This document shows, one piece after another, positions 48,379 through 57,230 of a stretch of 64,000 bases of DNA (the stretch's first letter is position 1; the number at the start of each line of letters is the position of its first letter). The DNA lies in NCBI GenBank assembly GCA_025352225.1, contig JANXTT010000120.1:1-64000 (forward strand), read 5' to 3'. Below the pieces are notes generated by a model that was given only the letters and a program-made list of their open reading frames with translations, made no database searches and was not told the DNA's origin. Position numbers and translations under genes: made by a program. This DNA is from Mucilaginibacter sp. (GTDB taxonomy: Bacteria > Bacteroidota > Bacteroidia > Sphingobacteriales > Sphingobacteriaceae).

Positions 48379-50109
48379 GTGTTGACTAAAAATCTCAGAA
48401 AAACAGGTTTAGCTGCCGGGATATTATCACTGGTATTAGTTTTATGGAGCTTTAACGAAGATTTATTCCAGATATCTAAAAATCTGGATGTCTTTGCTTC
48501 GCTGTATAAAGAAATTAATACTAATTATGTTGACGATATCAATACATCAAGATTGGTTAAAACCGGTATTGATGCGATGCTGGATGACCTTGACCCTTAC
48601 ACAGAATACATACCGGAATCTGGTATTGAAGATTACAAGTTAAAATATGTGAGTACACAATATGGAGGCATAGGTGCCAGTATCTTCACCAAAGAAAGAA
48701 GGGTGCTGGTTTCTGAAGTGGCCGTAGGTTTTCCGGCCCAAAAGGCCGATATACATGCCGGTGATGAACTTTTAAAAATTAATGACATTGACCTGAGTAA
48801 TAAAACCGGCGACGATGTTAGCCAACTCCTAAAAGGCCCTAAAGGCGCACCTATAAAATTACTGATCAGGCGCGAAAACGTGGCTCAACCTATACAGAAA
48901 TCATTAATCCGCGAAGAGATCAAACAACCCAATGTATCATACTATGGTATGGTTAAAGGCAATATGGGTTACATTAAGCTGGATAGATTCTTAGAAAACT
49001 CGGCAGAAGAGGTAACTGATGCTTTAATTGCACTTAAAAAGAATAATCCCAGTGGCATTATTCTGGATCTGCGCTCAAACGGAGGCGGCATTTTACAGGA
49101 CGCCGTTAAAATAGTGAACCTGTTTATAGCTAAGGATGTTGAAGTGGTATCGCAAAAAGGCAAGGTATTGGAAAAAAACTATACCTATCGTACCAACAAC
49201 ACCCCTATCGAACCTAATCTGCCATTGGTAGTGCTGGTTAACAGCCATTCTGCGTCGGCATCCGAAATTGTTGCGGGTTCGCTGCAGGATCTGGATCGCG
49301 CCGTTATAATTGGGCAACGAAGCTATGGAAAGGGCTTAGTGCAACAAACATTTAACCTGCCCTATAATAGCCTGGTGAAAATTACTATTGCTAAATACTA
49401 CACGCCATCGGGCAGGTGCATACAGGCGTTAGATTATACCCACCGCCATAACGATGGCAGCGTTGATAAGGTTGCCGACTCGCTTATGCATGAGTTTAAA
49501 ACCAAGGATGGAAGATCTGTATATGATGGCAGTGGCATTTATCCGGACGTGTTTATAAAACAAGACCGCTTTGCTAATATTACCCAAATATTGGTGGGCA
49601 AACTGCTGGTGTTTGATTATGCAACGCATTACCGGGATACCCATCAAAAGATAGACGCCCCTATGCTATTTAAGCTAAGCGACGCCGATTATAATGATTT
49701 TTTGAAATTTATAGCTAACAAGGATTATAAGTACAGTAACAAATCTGAAAAATTACTAAACGATTTGAAAACCGAAGCTGATAAGGACAAGGAGTTCACC
49801 ACAATTAAAACCGAGTACGACGCCCTTAAAGCCAAATTAGCAACCGCCAAAGCAAAAGATATTGAACTCCATAAAGAAGAAATTAAACAGGTTCTGGAAA
49901 ACGAAATAGCTTCGCGATACTATTATGAGAAGGGCCGTTACGAATGTAATTTCAAATACGATATTGAATTAAGCCGCGCTGTACAGCTCATGCAGGATAA
50001 AAACCAGGTAGCTGCCATTTTAAAAGGGCAAGGCAATTATAAAACCATTGGCAAACCAGTGGTAACCATGGCCTCTGCCAAGCCCGAAGATAAGAATCAG
50101 GATAATTAA
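48379..50109 (+). CDS. S41 family C-terminal processing peptidase
   Basis: PDZ segment (KADIHAGDELLKINDIDLSNKTGDDVSQLLKGPKGAPIKLLIRR), DLRSNGGGILQDAVKIVNLF, NSHSASASEIVAGSLQDLDRAVIIGQRSYGKGLVQ. Confidence 0.95.
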   Translation: MLTKNLRKTGLAAGILSLVLVLWSFNEDLFQISKNLDVFASLYKEINTNYVDDINTSRLVKTGIDAMLDDLDPYTEYIPESGIEDYKLKYVSTQYGGIGASIFTKERRVLVSEVAVGFPAQKADIHAGDELLKINDIDLSNKTGDDVSQLLKGPKGAPIKLLIRRENVAQPIQKSLIREEIKQPNVSYYGMVKGNMGYIKLDRFLENSAEEVTDALIALKKNNPSGIILDLRSNGGGILQDAVKIVNLFIAKDVEVVSQKGKVLEKNYTYRTNNTPIEPNLPLVVLVNSHSASASEIVAGSLQDLDRAVIIGQRSYGKGLVQQTFNLPYNSLVKITIAKYYTPSGRCIQALDYTHRHNDGSVDKVADSLMHEFKTKDGRSVYDGSGIYPDVFIKQDRFANITQILVGKLLVFDYATHYRDTHQKIDAPMLFKLSDADYNDFLKFIANKDYKYSNKSEKLLNDLKTEADKDKEFTTIKTEYDALKAKLATAKAKDIELHKEEIKQVLENEIASRYYYEKGRYECNFKYDIELSRAVQLMQDKNQVAAILKGQGNYKTIGKPVVTMASAKPEDKNQDN

Positions 50110-50224
50110 AACCTTGCTTTACTTAAAAAGCTCGCCGTTGCCGGCCTGCCTTAAAAACAAATTTCCGCTAATATTTTGCTAACAGAATTAGGATTTAGGG
50201 GTTAGTTTTTCATAATTTTACTTT

Positions 50225-51505
50225 ATGGCCAATTTACCACCACTTGCCGAACGCATGCGCCCCAAAAACCTGGATGACTATGTTGGCCAGAAACATTTGG
50301 TTGGCCCGGACGCGGTATTGCGTAAAGCGATAGCATCGGGCGCATTGCCATCCATGATATTTTGGGGGCCGCCGGGCGTTGGTAAAACTACACTGGCTTT
50401 CATCATTTCGCAATCGCTCGACAGGCCTTTTTTTTCGCTAAGCGCGATCAATTCGGGCGTTAAAGATGTGCGCGAGGTAATTGAGAAGGCGTCGCAATTA
50501 CGCGAACAGGGCGATTCGTTACCAGTGCTGTTTATTGATGAGATACACCGTTTTTCAAAATCACAGCAAGACTCCTTATTGGGGGCCGTGGAGCGGGGTA
50601 TTGTAACGCTGATCGGTGCCACTACCGAGAACCCTTCGTTCGAGGTTATTTCGGCTTTGCTGTCACGGTGCCAGGTTTATATTTTAAAACCCCTCAGCGA
50701 AGACGACCTTATCCACCTGTTACAAAAATCGCAGCATGAAGATGCTGTTGTAAAAAAGAGAAATATCACCATTGCCGATTACGAAGCACTTATCCGCCTT
50801 TCGGGAGGTGATGCCCGTAAACTGCTCAATATTTTTGAGCTCCTCATCAACGCTATTGATGACGACAAAATCACCATCACCAACGAGCTGGTTTTGGAGC
50901 ATGTACAGCAAAACCTGGCCCTATATGATAAAGCCGGCGAACAGCATTATGATATTATATCAGCTTTTATCAAATCCATGCGTGGGAGCGACCCTAATGG
51001 GGCTGTTTATTGGCTTGCGCGGATGATAGCCGGCGGCGAAGATCCTTTATTTATTGCCCGCCGCATGTTGATACTGGCAGCAGAGGATATAGGCAATGCC
51101 AATCCAAACGCTCTCTTACTGGCTCAAAGTTGTTTTAACGCGGTTAATGTAATTGGCATGCCCGAATCTCAGTTGATATTATCGCAAACGGTAATCTATC
51201 TGGCTACCTCAGCTAAAAGCAATTCGGCAACTACCGCTATTGGTACGGCTATGGCCTTGGTTAAACAAACCGGCGACCTGCCCGTGCCCCTACACTTACG
51301 CAACGCGCCAACCAAACTGATGAAAAACATTGGCTATGGTAAAGATTATAAGTACGCGCATGGTTTTGAAGGTAACTTTGTTGATCAGGATTTTTTGCCC
51401 GAGGCCATCCGCGGAACAAAACTTTACGAACCCGGTAACAATGCCAGGGAAATAGAGTCGAAAGAAAAGCTAAAGAAACTATGGGGCGATCGTTATAAAT
51501 ATTAA
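50225..51505 (+). CDS. rarA: Replication-associated recombination protein A (AAA+ ATPase)
   Basis: LAERMRPKNLDDYVGQKHLVG, FWGPPGVGKTTLA, FIDEIHRFSKSQQD, GATTENPSFEV. Confidence 0.96.
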   Translation: MANLPPLAERMRPKNLDDYVGQKHLVGPDAVLRKAIASGALPSMIFWGPPGVGKTTLAFIISQSLDRPFFSLSAINSGVKDVREVIEKASQLREQGDSLPVLFIDEIHRFSKSQQDSLLGAVERGIVTLIGATTENPSFEVISALLSRCQVYILKPLSEDDLIHLLQKSQHEDAVVKKRNITIADYEALIRLSGGDARKLLNIFELLINAIDDDKITITNELVLEHVQQNLALYDKAGEQHYDIISAFIKSMRGSDPNGAVYWLARMIAGGEDPLFIARRMLILAAEDIGNANPNALLLAQSCFNAVNVIGMPESQLILSQTVIYLATSAKSNSATTAIGTAMALVKQTGDLPVPLHLRNAPTKLMKNIGYGKDYKYAHGFEGNFVDQDFLPEAIRGTKLYEPGNNAREIESKEKLKKLWGDRYKY

Positions 51506-51547
51506 TACATTAGTATAAAACAACACCTATCTAAACCAACAACATCA

Positions 51548-53020
51548 ATGACCTTAACTTTTATACAGCATGAATTAAAGTCCTTTTGGCGGTCAAAAAA
51601 CACCAGCAAATCAGTAACCATACGTATTGTAATGGGATTTTTGATATTGATACTACTGCTGTATGTTGTTGTATTAGGCTTCTATTTGGATACGATACTG
51701 GAACAATCCTTTCCCGGCGAGAATCTGATCATCGCCTTCTCTGGCATGCTGCTCTATTATTTTGTGTTTGATCTGCTGATGCGTTTTCAGATGCAAGAGC
51801 TGCCAACATTAACCGTGCAGCCTTACCTCCATCTGCCCGTTAGCCGCAACACCGTAGTAACGTATTTATCGTTAGTCTCTTTAAAATCAGTATTTAACCT
51901 TTGGCCGTTTATTATTTCCTTGCCGTTCATCCTAAAAATTATAAAACCCGAACAAGGGTTAAATACTGCATTGTTATTTATTGCCGCTATTACGGGCCTT
52001 ACCATTTTTAATAATTACCTCAGTTTATATATTAAACGCCGCTCCAATTTAAACGGGTGGGTATCTATCTGTTTTTCAATATTCCTGGTGCTCTTAACCC
52101 TATCTGATTTTTCGTGGCATATCATATCGTTCAGAAACCTTTCACTGCTATTTTTTGGCAACATCAAAGCCCACCCTTTATTAGTATTGATACCGCTGGC
52201 TTTAAGCTGCATCATTTACTACATCAACTTTTTATACCTTAAGCATAACTTGTATTTAGAGGAGTTGGGCTCGCGTAAAATATCCCATAAAAGCAGTACC
52301 GACATACCATTGCTTGATCGGTTTGGCCGCGTTGGGGAGTTGGTAGCTAACGAAGTAAAGCTAATTTTAAGAAATAAACGGTCGCGGTCATCAGTGCTGA
52401 TGACGACCATGATACTTTTTTACGGGTTAATATTTTATACCAACAAATATTATGGCGATGGCTGGAAAGTTTTTTGCGGCATGTTTATGACGGGCATCTT
52501 CATTATAAATTACGGTCAGTTTATGTTTGGCTGGCAAGCTGGCCATTTTGATGGTATTTTAATAAGTAAAATTAAATTTCAGGACTTTTTAAAGGCTAAA
52601 TACATCTTGTTCACCATAGTATCAAGCGCGGCGTTTTTATTAACATTACCTTACGCCTATTTTGGATGGCATATTATTTTAGTGCACTTTGTAATGTATT
52701 TATGGAACATTGGTGTTAACACAACCATTGTACTATTTTTTGCCAACCGCAATTATAAACGGATAGACCTTAGCCGCGGTGCATCGTTTAACTGGGAAGG
52801 CGTGGGCGCAACACAACTATTATTAGGCTTCCCATTATTTCTTTTGCCGTTTGTTATTTATGGCCCTGTTGCATTTTTTGGCCATCCGGATATTGCGCTT
52901 GGGTTATTGGCAGCCATTGGTTTGTTATTTGTACTTACCCGCCAGTATTGGATAAAACAATTAGAAGAAGATTTTTACGAAAAAAAATATACCATTGCCG
53001 AAGGTTTTAGGGCTAAATAA
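51548..53020 (+). CDS. DUF5687 family ABC-2-like permease
   Basis: Polytopic membrane protein, LTFIQHELKSFWRSKN start; directly followed by an ABC ATPase. Confidence 0.82.
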   Translation: MTLTFIQHELKSFWRSKNTSKSVTIRIVMGFLILILLLYVVVLGFYLDTILEQSFPGENLIIAFSGMLLYYFVFDLLMRFQMQELPTLTVQPYLHLPVSRNTVVTYLSLVSLKSVFNLWPFIISLPFILKIIKPEQGLNTALLFIAAITGLTIFNNYLSLYIKRRSNLNGWVSICFSIFLVLLTLSDFSWHIISFRNLSLLFFGNIKAHPLLVLIPLALSCIIYYINFLYLKHNLYLEELGSRKISHKSSTDIPLLDRFGRVGELVANEVKLILRNKRSRSSVLMTTMILFYGLIFYTNKYYGDGWKVFCGMFMTGIFIINYGQFMFGWQAGHFDGILISKIKFQDFLKAKYILFTIVSSAAFLLTLPYAYFGWHIILVHFVMYLWNIGVNTTIVLFFANRNYKRIDLSRGASFNWEGVGATQLLLGFPLFLLPFVIYGPVAFFGHPDIALGLLAAIGLLFVLTRQYWIKQLEEDFYEKKYTIAEGFRAK

Positions 53021-53021
53021 C

Positions 53022-53738
53022 ATGATAGAAATAAAAGATCTTAAAAAAGTATATGCCGGTGTAACCGTTGTTGATATTCCGTACCTAAAAATTAGCAAGG
53101 GTGAAAGCATTGGTTTAATAGGCAATAACGGTGCGGGTAAAACTACCCTGTTCCGTATTATGCTCGACCTTATCAGGCCGGAGCATGGCGAGGTAACATC
53201 CAACGGCGAAAACGTTGCCCTGCACGAAAACTGGAAAAACTATACCGCTTCCTTTTTGGATGAAGGGTTTTTAATAGACTACCTGACGCCCGAAGAGTAT
53301 TTTTACTTTATTGGAGGCTTGCACCAGCAAACACGCGCGCATGTGGACGACTTTTTAACCTCCCTCACCGATTTTTTTAATGGGGAGGTTTTAAAACGGG
53401 GCAAATACATCCGCGACCTATCCAAAGGGAATCAATGTAAAGTAGGTGTTGCAGCCTGCCTGTTACAAAAACCGGAGTTGCTGATGCTGGATGAACCCTT
53501 TGCCAATATTGACCCCAGTACACAGATCAGGCTGAAAAACATGATCAAGCAGATGAGCCGGTCGGAAGGGTTAACTACCCTGGTATCCAGCCACGACTTA
53601 AACCATGTAACCGAAGTTTGCGAACGTATATTGCTGATGGAAAAGGGCAAAATTATAAAAGATATCGCCACCAGTTCTTCTACATTAAAAGAGTTAGAAG
53701 AGTATTTTTCTGTAGCGATAAACCCGTTTCAGGTGTAA
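53022..53738 (+). CDS. ABC transporter ATP-binding protein
   Basis: Walker A GNNGAGKTT, LSKGNQCKVGVAACLLQKPELLMLDEPFANIDP; start at Met10. Confidence 0.95.
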   Translation: MIEIKDLKKVYAGVTVVDIPYLKISKGESIGLIGNNGAGKTTLFRIMLDLIRPEHGEVTSNGENVALHENWKNYTASFLDEGFLIDYLTPEEYFYFIGGLHQQTRAHVDDFLTSLTDFFNGEVLKRGKYIRDLSKGNQCKVGVAACLLQKPELLMLDEPFANIDPSTQIRLKNMIKQMSRSEGLTTLVSSHDLNHVTEVCERILLMEKGKIIKDIATSSSTLKELEEYFSVAINPFQV

Positions 53739-53773
53739 TACAAATAATTATGGTATCTATATTGGAGTTGGGA

Positions 53774-53980
53774 CTAATCTTTTTTTCTCTTTTGCGGCCA
53801 TGCTAAAAATACAATTCCTACAATAATTGTAGGAAGCCAAAGGAAAAAAGAATATTTTCCGAGATCGGATATAATAGGATTTAACGATGGCCCACTATAG
53901 GAGAACATTGACACACCAAATAGAAACATGGAAACACCCAAGAGCAATATTAATAATCCGAATATTTTAAGCCTTGACAT
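53774..53980 (-). CDS. Small two-TM membrane protein of unknown function
   Basis: MSRLKIFGLLILLLGVSMFLFGVSMFSYSG...FLWLPTIIVGIVFLAWPQKRKKD. Confidence 0.6.
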   Translation of the reverse strand: MSRLKIFGLLILLLGVSMFLFGVSMFSYSGPSLNPIISDLGKYSFFLWLPTIIVGIVFLAWPQKRKKD

Positions 53981-54157
53981 CTTTTATTTACAATTAAGTT
54001 TACCCAAAGATATCAATCAGCTCAAATAAAAAAAGCCGTACTTAAATAGCACTTACAACCACATGTAAGTAAGTATGCCGAGGATCGGTTGTAATATATT
54101 GTTCTGTATAATTGACCAAACAAACCTTAAACCGCATATCTTAACTACCTATTATTT

Positions 54158-54652
54158 ATGCATCACATCCGCGAAGCCAATATTAACGACGTTAAAGCCA
54201 TTTGTGAGATAGCAGAGCAAACCTGGTGGCACACATACTCACCAATATTAAGTGATGACCAGATCCGATACATGTTAGATACATTATATGCGCCTGAGGT
54301 TATTCACCGCCAGATCCGCGATAAAGAATTGACCTATCTCATATTATCTGATGATGAGGCCGGTGCAGGTTTCGCAGGCTTTTGCCCGCGTGACGAAAAC
54401 CCGGAGATTTATAAACTACATAAGTTATACTGCTTACCACAAACACAGTGCAAAGGCTATGGCAAGCTGTTAATCAATCAGGTAATTAATTACGTTTTAA
54501 ACGCGGGTAAACACACCCTGGACCTCAATGTTAACCGCCAGAATAAAGCCAAAAGCTTTTACGAAAAATTGGGTTTTAGCGTTATTTATGAAGAAGATTT
54601 ACCCATTGGCCCCTATTGGATGAATGATTTTGTAATGCGGAAAACGTTTTAG
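54158..54652 (+). CDS. GNAT family N-acetyltransferase
   Basis: IREANINDVKAICEIAEQTWWHTY, CKGYGKLLINQVINY, NVNRQNKAKSFYEKLGF. Confidence 0.9.
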   Translation: MHHIREANINDVKAICEIAEQTWWHTYSPILSDDQIRYMLDTLYAPEVIHRQIRDKELTYLILSDDEAGAGFAGFCPRDENPEIYKLHKLYCLPQTQCKGYGKLLINQVINYVLNAGKHTLDLNVNRQNKAKSFYEKLGFSVIYEEDLPIGPYWMNDFVMRKTF

Positions 54653-54659
54653 CAAATAA

Positions 54660-55427
54660 TTAAATATCCAATTCCAGCAACACAGGGCAATGGTCGGAGT
54701 GGCGGGCTTCGGGTAAAATAGCGGCTCGTTTAATAAAAGGCTCCAATGCTTTTGTAGCCATATTATAATCAATACGCCAGCCTAAGTTTTTTGCGCGGGC
54801 GTTAAAGCGGAAACTCCACCAGGTATAGTTATGCGGCTCTTTATTTAAATGCCTGAAGGTATCAACAAAGCCGGATTGTATAAAGTTCTCCATCCACTCG
54901 CGCTCGGCGGGTAAAAAGCCCGATGAGTTGGCGTTTGATTTTGGATTATGAATATCTATAGGCTGGTGGCAAATATTATAATCCCCGGAGATGACCAACT
55001 TAGGGCAGGTAATTTTCAGCTGATCAATATACTGGCCAAATTCGTTTAAAAAGCGAAATTTAAAATCTTGCCGCTCCTCACCGCTTGAGCCTGATGGAAA
55101 GTAGGCACTCATCACAGACACATCATCAAAGTCGACACGAATATTGCGGCCCTCCCGGTCAAAATCACTTATGCCGCAACCAAATTCTACATGTTTAGGT
55201 GTTTGTTTACAAAAAATAGCTGTGCCACTATACCCTTTTTTTTCGGCAGGATACCAATAATGCTCATAACCAAGTTGCTCAACAAGGTGCAAATCGGTAA
55301 GCACATCTGGCGTAGCCTTAATTTCCTGCAAACAAACCACATCTGCATCAGTTGCCTGCAACCACGCGAGCCAGTTTTTATTTAGTGCCGAGCGTATGCC
55401 GTTTACGTTGTAGGTGATGATCTTCAT
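54660..55427 (-). CDS. xth: Exodeoxyribonuclease III
   Basis: KIITYNVNGIRSALNKNWLAWL, DVVCLQEIKA, SGDYNICH, RIDYNMAT, HSDHCPV. Confidence 0.95.
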   Translation of the reverse strand: MKIITYNVNGIRSALNKNWLAWLQATDADVVCLQEIKATPDVLTDLHLVEQLGYEHYWYPAEKKGYSGTAIFCKQTPKHVEFGCGISDFDREGRNIRVDFDDVSVMSAYFPSGSSGEERQDFKFRFLNEFGQYIDQLKITCPKLVISGDYNICHQPIDIHNPKSNANSSGFLPAEREWMENFIQSGFVDTFRHLNKEPHNYTWWSFRFNARAKNLGWRIDYNMATKALEPFIKRAAILPEARHSDHCPVLLELDI

Positions 55428-55533
55428 GTTTGGATACTTAACTAATTGGAGCTGGATTTATTAACGAATATCGAATTTTCAATGCTCAATACCCAATAGA
55501 AATAAATTTAATTCTTAATACTATACTCAAAAC

Positions 55534-56250
55534 TCAGTGTTGGTTGTTTAATTTAAAAAGCAGCCTGTCTAATTGTTTACATTGCCGTTTGGTAAGCAGT
55601 TCAACAACCATGCTCACATCTTTTATTGGGCGGTCTGCGGCATCTTTTGTTACTGCGGCTATCTTGTCAACCATGTCCAATCCTGCAATTACTTCGCCAA
55701 ATACGGTATAGCTATGGTCAAGCTGCGGCGTTCCGCCCACCGATTTATAATACTCTCGCTGCCATTCGGGTATCTTTACGCCTTTTAGGCGGGTTTGCTC
55801 CAACTTGTTCATTTCATCGTCGGTATATCGCTTACCTTCAACAATGTAAAACTGGCTTCCGCTCGATGCTCTTTTAGGGTTAACGTCGTCTCCTTCGCGT
55901 GCGGCAGCCAGTACACCGCGTTTGTGAAAAAGGCTGTCATTAAATTCAGCTTCAATGGTGTATTTTGGGCCTCCGTTACCTAATTCAACCCCCGGTTTAG
56001 CACCGCGCGAATCCGGATCACCACCCTGAATCATAAAATTTTGAATAACCCGGTGAAACAAAGTACCGTTAAAATAACCGGCCCTGGTTAGCTTAATAAA
56101 ATTATCCCGGTGTTTTGGTGTTTGATTGTACAAGCGTATTATACATTCGCCGTAGCTGGTTTTAATAAGCACATATTGATTTTTAGGTGCTTTGGCGATA
56201 GCTCCAAATGCAATAAAAAATAACAGGATGGTGGCAAATGCTTTTTTCAT
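55534..56250 (-). CDS. Cyclophilin-type peptidylprolyl isomerase
   Basis: FNGTLFHRVIQNFMIQGGDPDSRGA, ASSGSQFYIVEGKRY, YTVFGEVIAGLDMVDKIA; signal peptide. Confidence 0.94.
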   Translation of the reverse strand: MKKAFATILLFFIAFGAIAKAPKNQYVLIKTSYGECIIRLYNQTPKHRDNFIKLTRAGYFNGTLFHRVIQNFMIQGGDPDSRGAKPGVELGNGGPKYTIEAEFNDSLFHKRGVLAAAREGDDVNPKRASSGSQFYIVEGKRYTDDEMNKLEQTRLKGVKIPEWQREYYKSVGGTPQLDHSYTVFGEVIAGLDMVDKIAAVTKDAADRPIKDVSMVVELLTKRQCKQLDRLLFKLNNQH

Positions 56251-56258
56251 AACCACTC

Positions 56259-56600
56259 TTATAAAACCTCTTCAAAATAATCAACCATAAGCGATTTGAT
56301 AACCATTTCTTGTTCCAACAGGGTATAATTAGGAATTGGTGATACCAGTTTCCAATGTGGCCAGCCATCCTGATCCAGACCCTCCAATTCATAAAACCCC
56401 AATTTGCTAAAAAGCTTGCAATTGGCAATGTGCATTAATTCTTCTTTTTGGCGCTTGCTAAATTTTTGTGGCCCCTGGCCCAGCTCCTGCACACCAATTA
56501 AAAAAAGCATCACTTTAATGTCGGGTATATCTGTGTCAAAGTCTTTCGCAATACGATGTTGCAGAGTGCTCCATTTGGCATTTATTTCAGCTGGCGTCAT
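56259..56600 (-). CDS. Conserved hypothetical protein
   Basis: MTPAEINAKWSTLQHRIAKDFDTDIPDIKVMLFLIGVQELGQG...; Met30 of the track ORF is the better start. Confidence 0.65.
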   Translation of the reverse strand: MTPAEINAKWSTLQHRIAKDFDTDIPDIKVMLFLIGVQELGQGPQKFSKRQKEELMHIANCKLFSKLGFYELEGLDQDGWPHWKLVSPIPNYTLLEQEMVIKSLMVDYFEEVL

Positions 56601-56805
56601 TTGGCAAATATACAGCAAGTAAAAACAAAATTTATTGAATAAACTTAAACATGATAACGATAATGTTACTGATGACCATCTTCGCAAATAACAATTATCA
56701 AAAAAAATCGGTATATTTGTTAGCAGTTTAATATTAAAATAAATAAATTTTTATAATTTATCTTCCATATATAATATCACTGCAATTGCTGCGTTAATTG
56801 TAAGC

Positions 56806-57129
56806 TTGAAAAAACATACAAAACATATCTGCCTCGCATGGATCGTATTGATCTGTTTTTTAACAGGGCAGTACATCGTTTTTTCGCATCAGCATTATAC
56901 GGGTACCAAAGCCGTAATATATTCTATAAAACATGTAGAGCCATCGCAAACCGTTAGCGAAAAATGTAGCATCTGCGATATAATGCACTATTCGCATATG
57001 GCTATTTTTACCGATGCGTTAACATCATTACGTGTTACCATTTGCAGTACACAATACACTTGCAGCCATAATTATGTAGGCATCCGCCTGATCCGCTCTG
57101 CCGGGCGTTCTCCGCCACAAGCTTGTTAA
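56806..57129 (+). CDS. Small secreted/membrane protein with Cys/His motif upstream of TonB receptor (TTG start)
   Basis: Hydrophobic N-terminus, SEKCSICDIMHYSHM (CxxCxxxHxxH); candidate -7 box TATATTTG at 56712-56719. Confidence 0.6.
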   Translation: MKKHTKHICLAWIVLICFLTGQYIVFSHQHYTGTKAVIYSIKHVEPSQTVSEKCSICDIMHYSHMAIFTDALTSLRVTICSTQYTCSHNYVGIRLIRSAGRSPPQAC

Positions 57130-57230
57130 CTTAATAGGTCAATTTCTTAATTGCTTATCATAACCAATTTTGGCGGTAAGCTTTTTAAGATATTTAGTTA
57201 ATGCACGTTATACTACATTTTATCATCCGT

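Noticed and set aside
53815-53835. 21-bp perfect palindrome ttcctacaat-a-attgtaggaa
   Set aside because: Inside the coding sequence of a small membrane protein (encodes LPTIIVG); not at a regulatory position, most likely coincidental.
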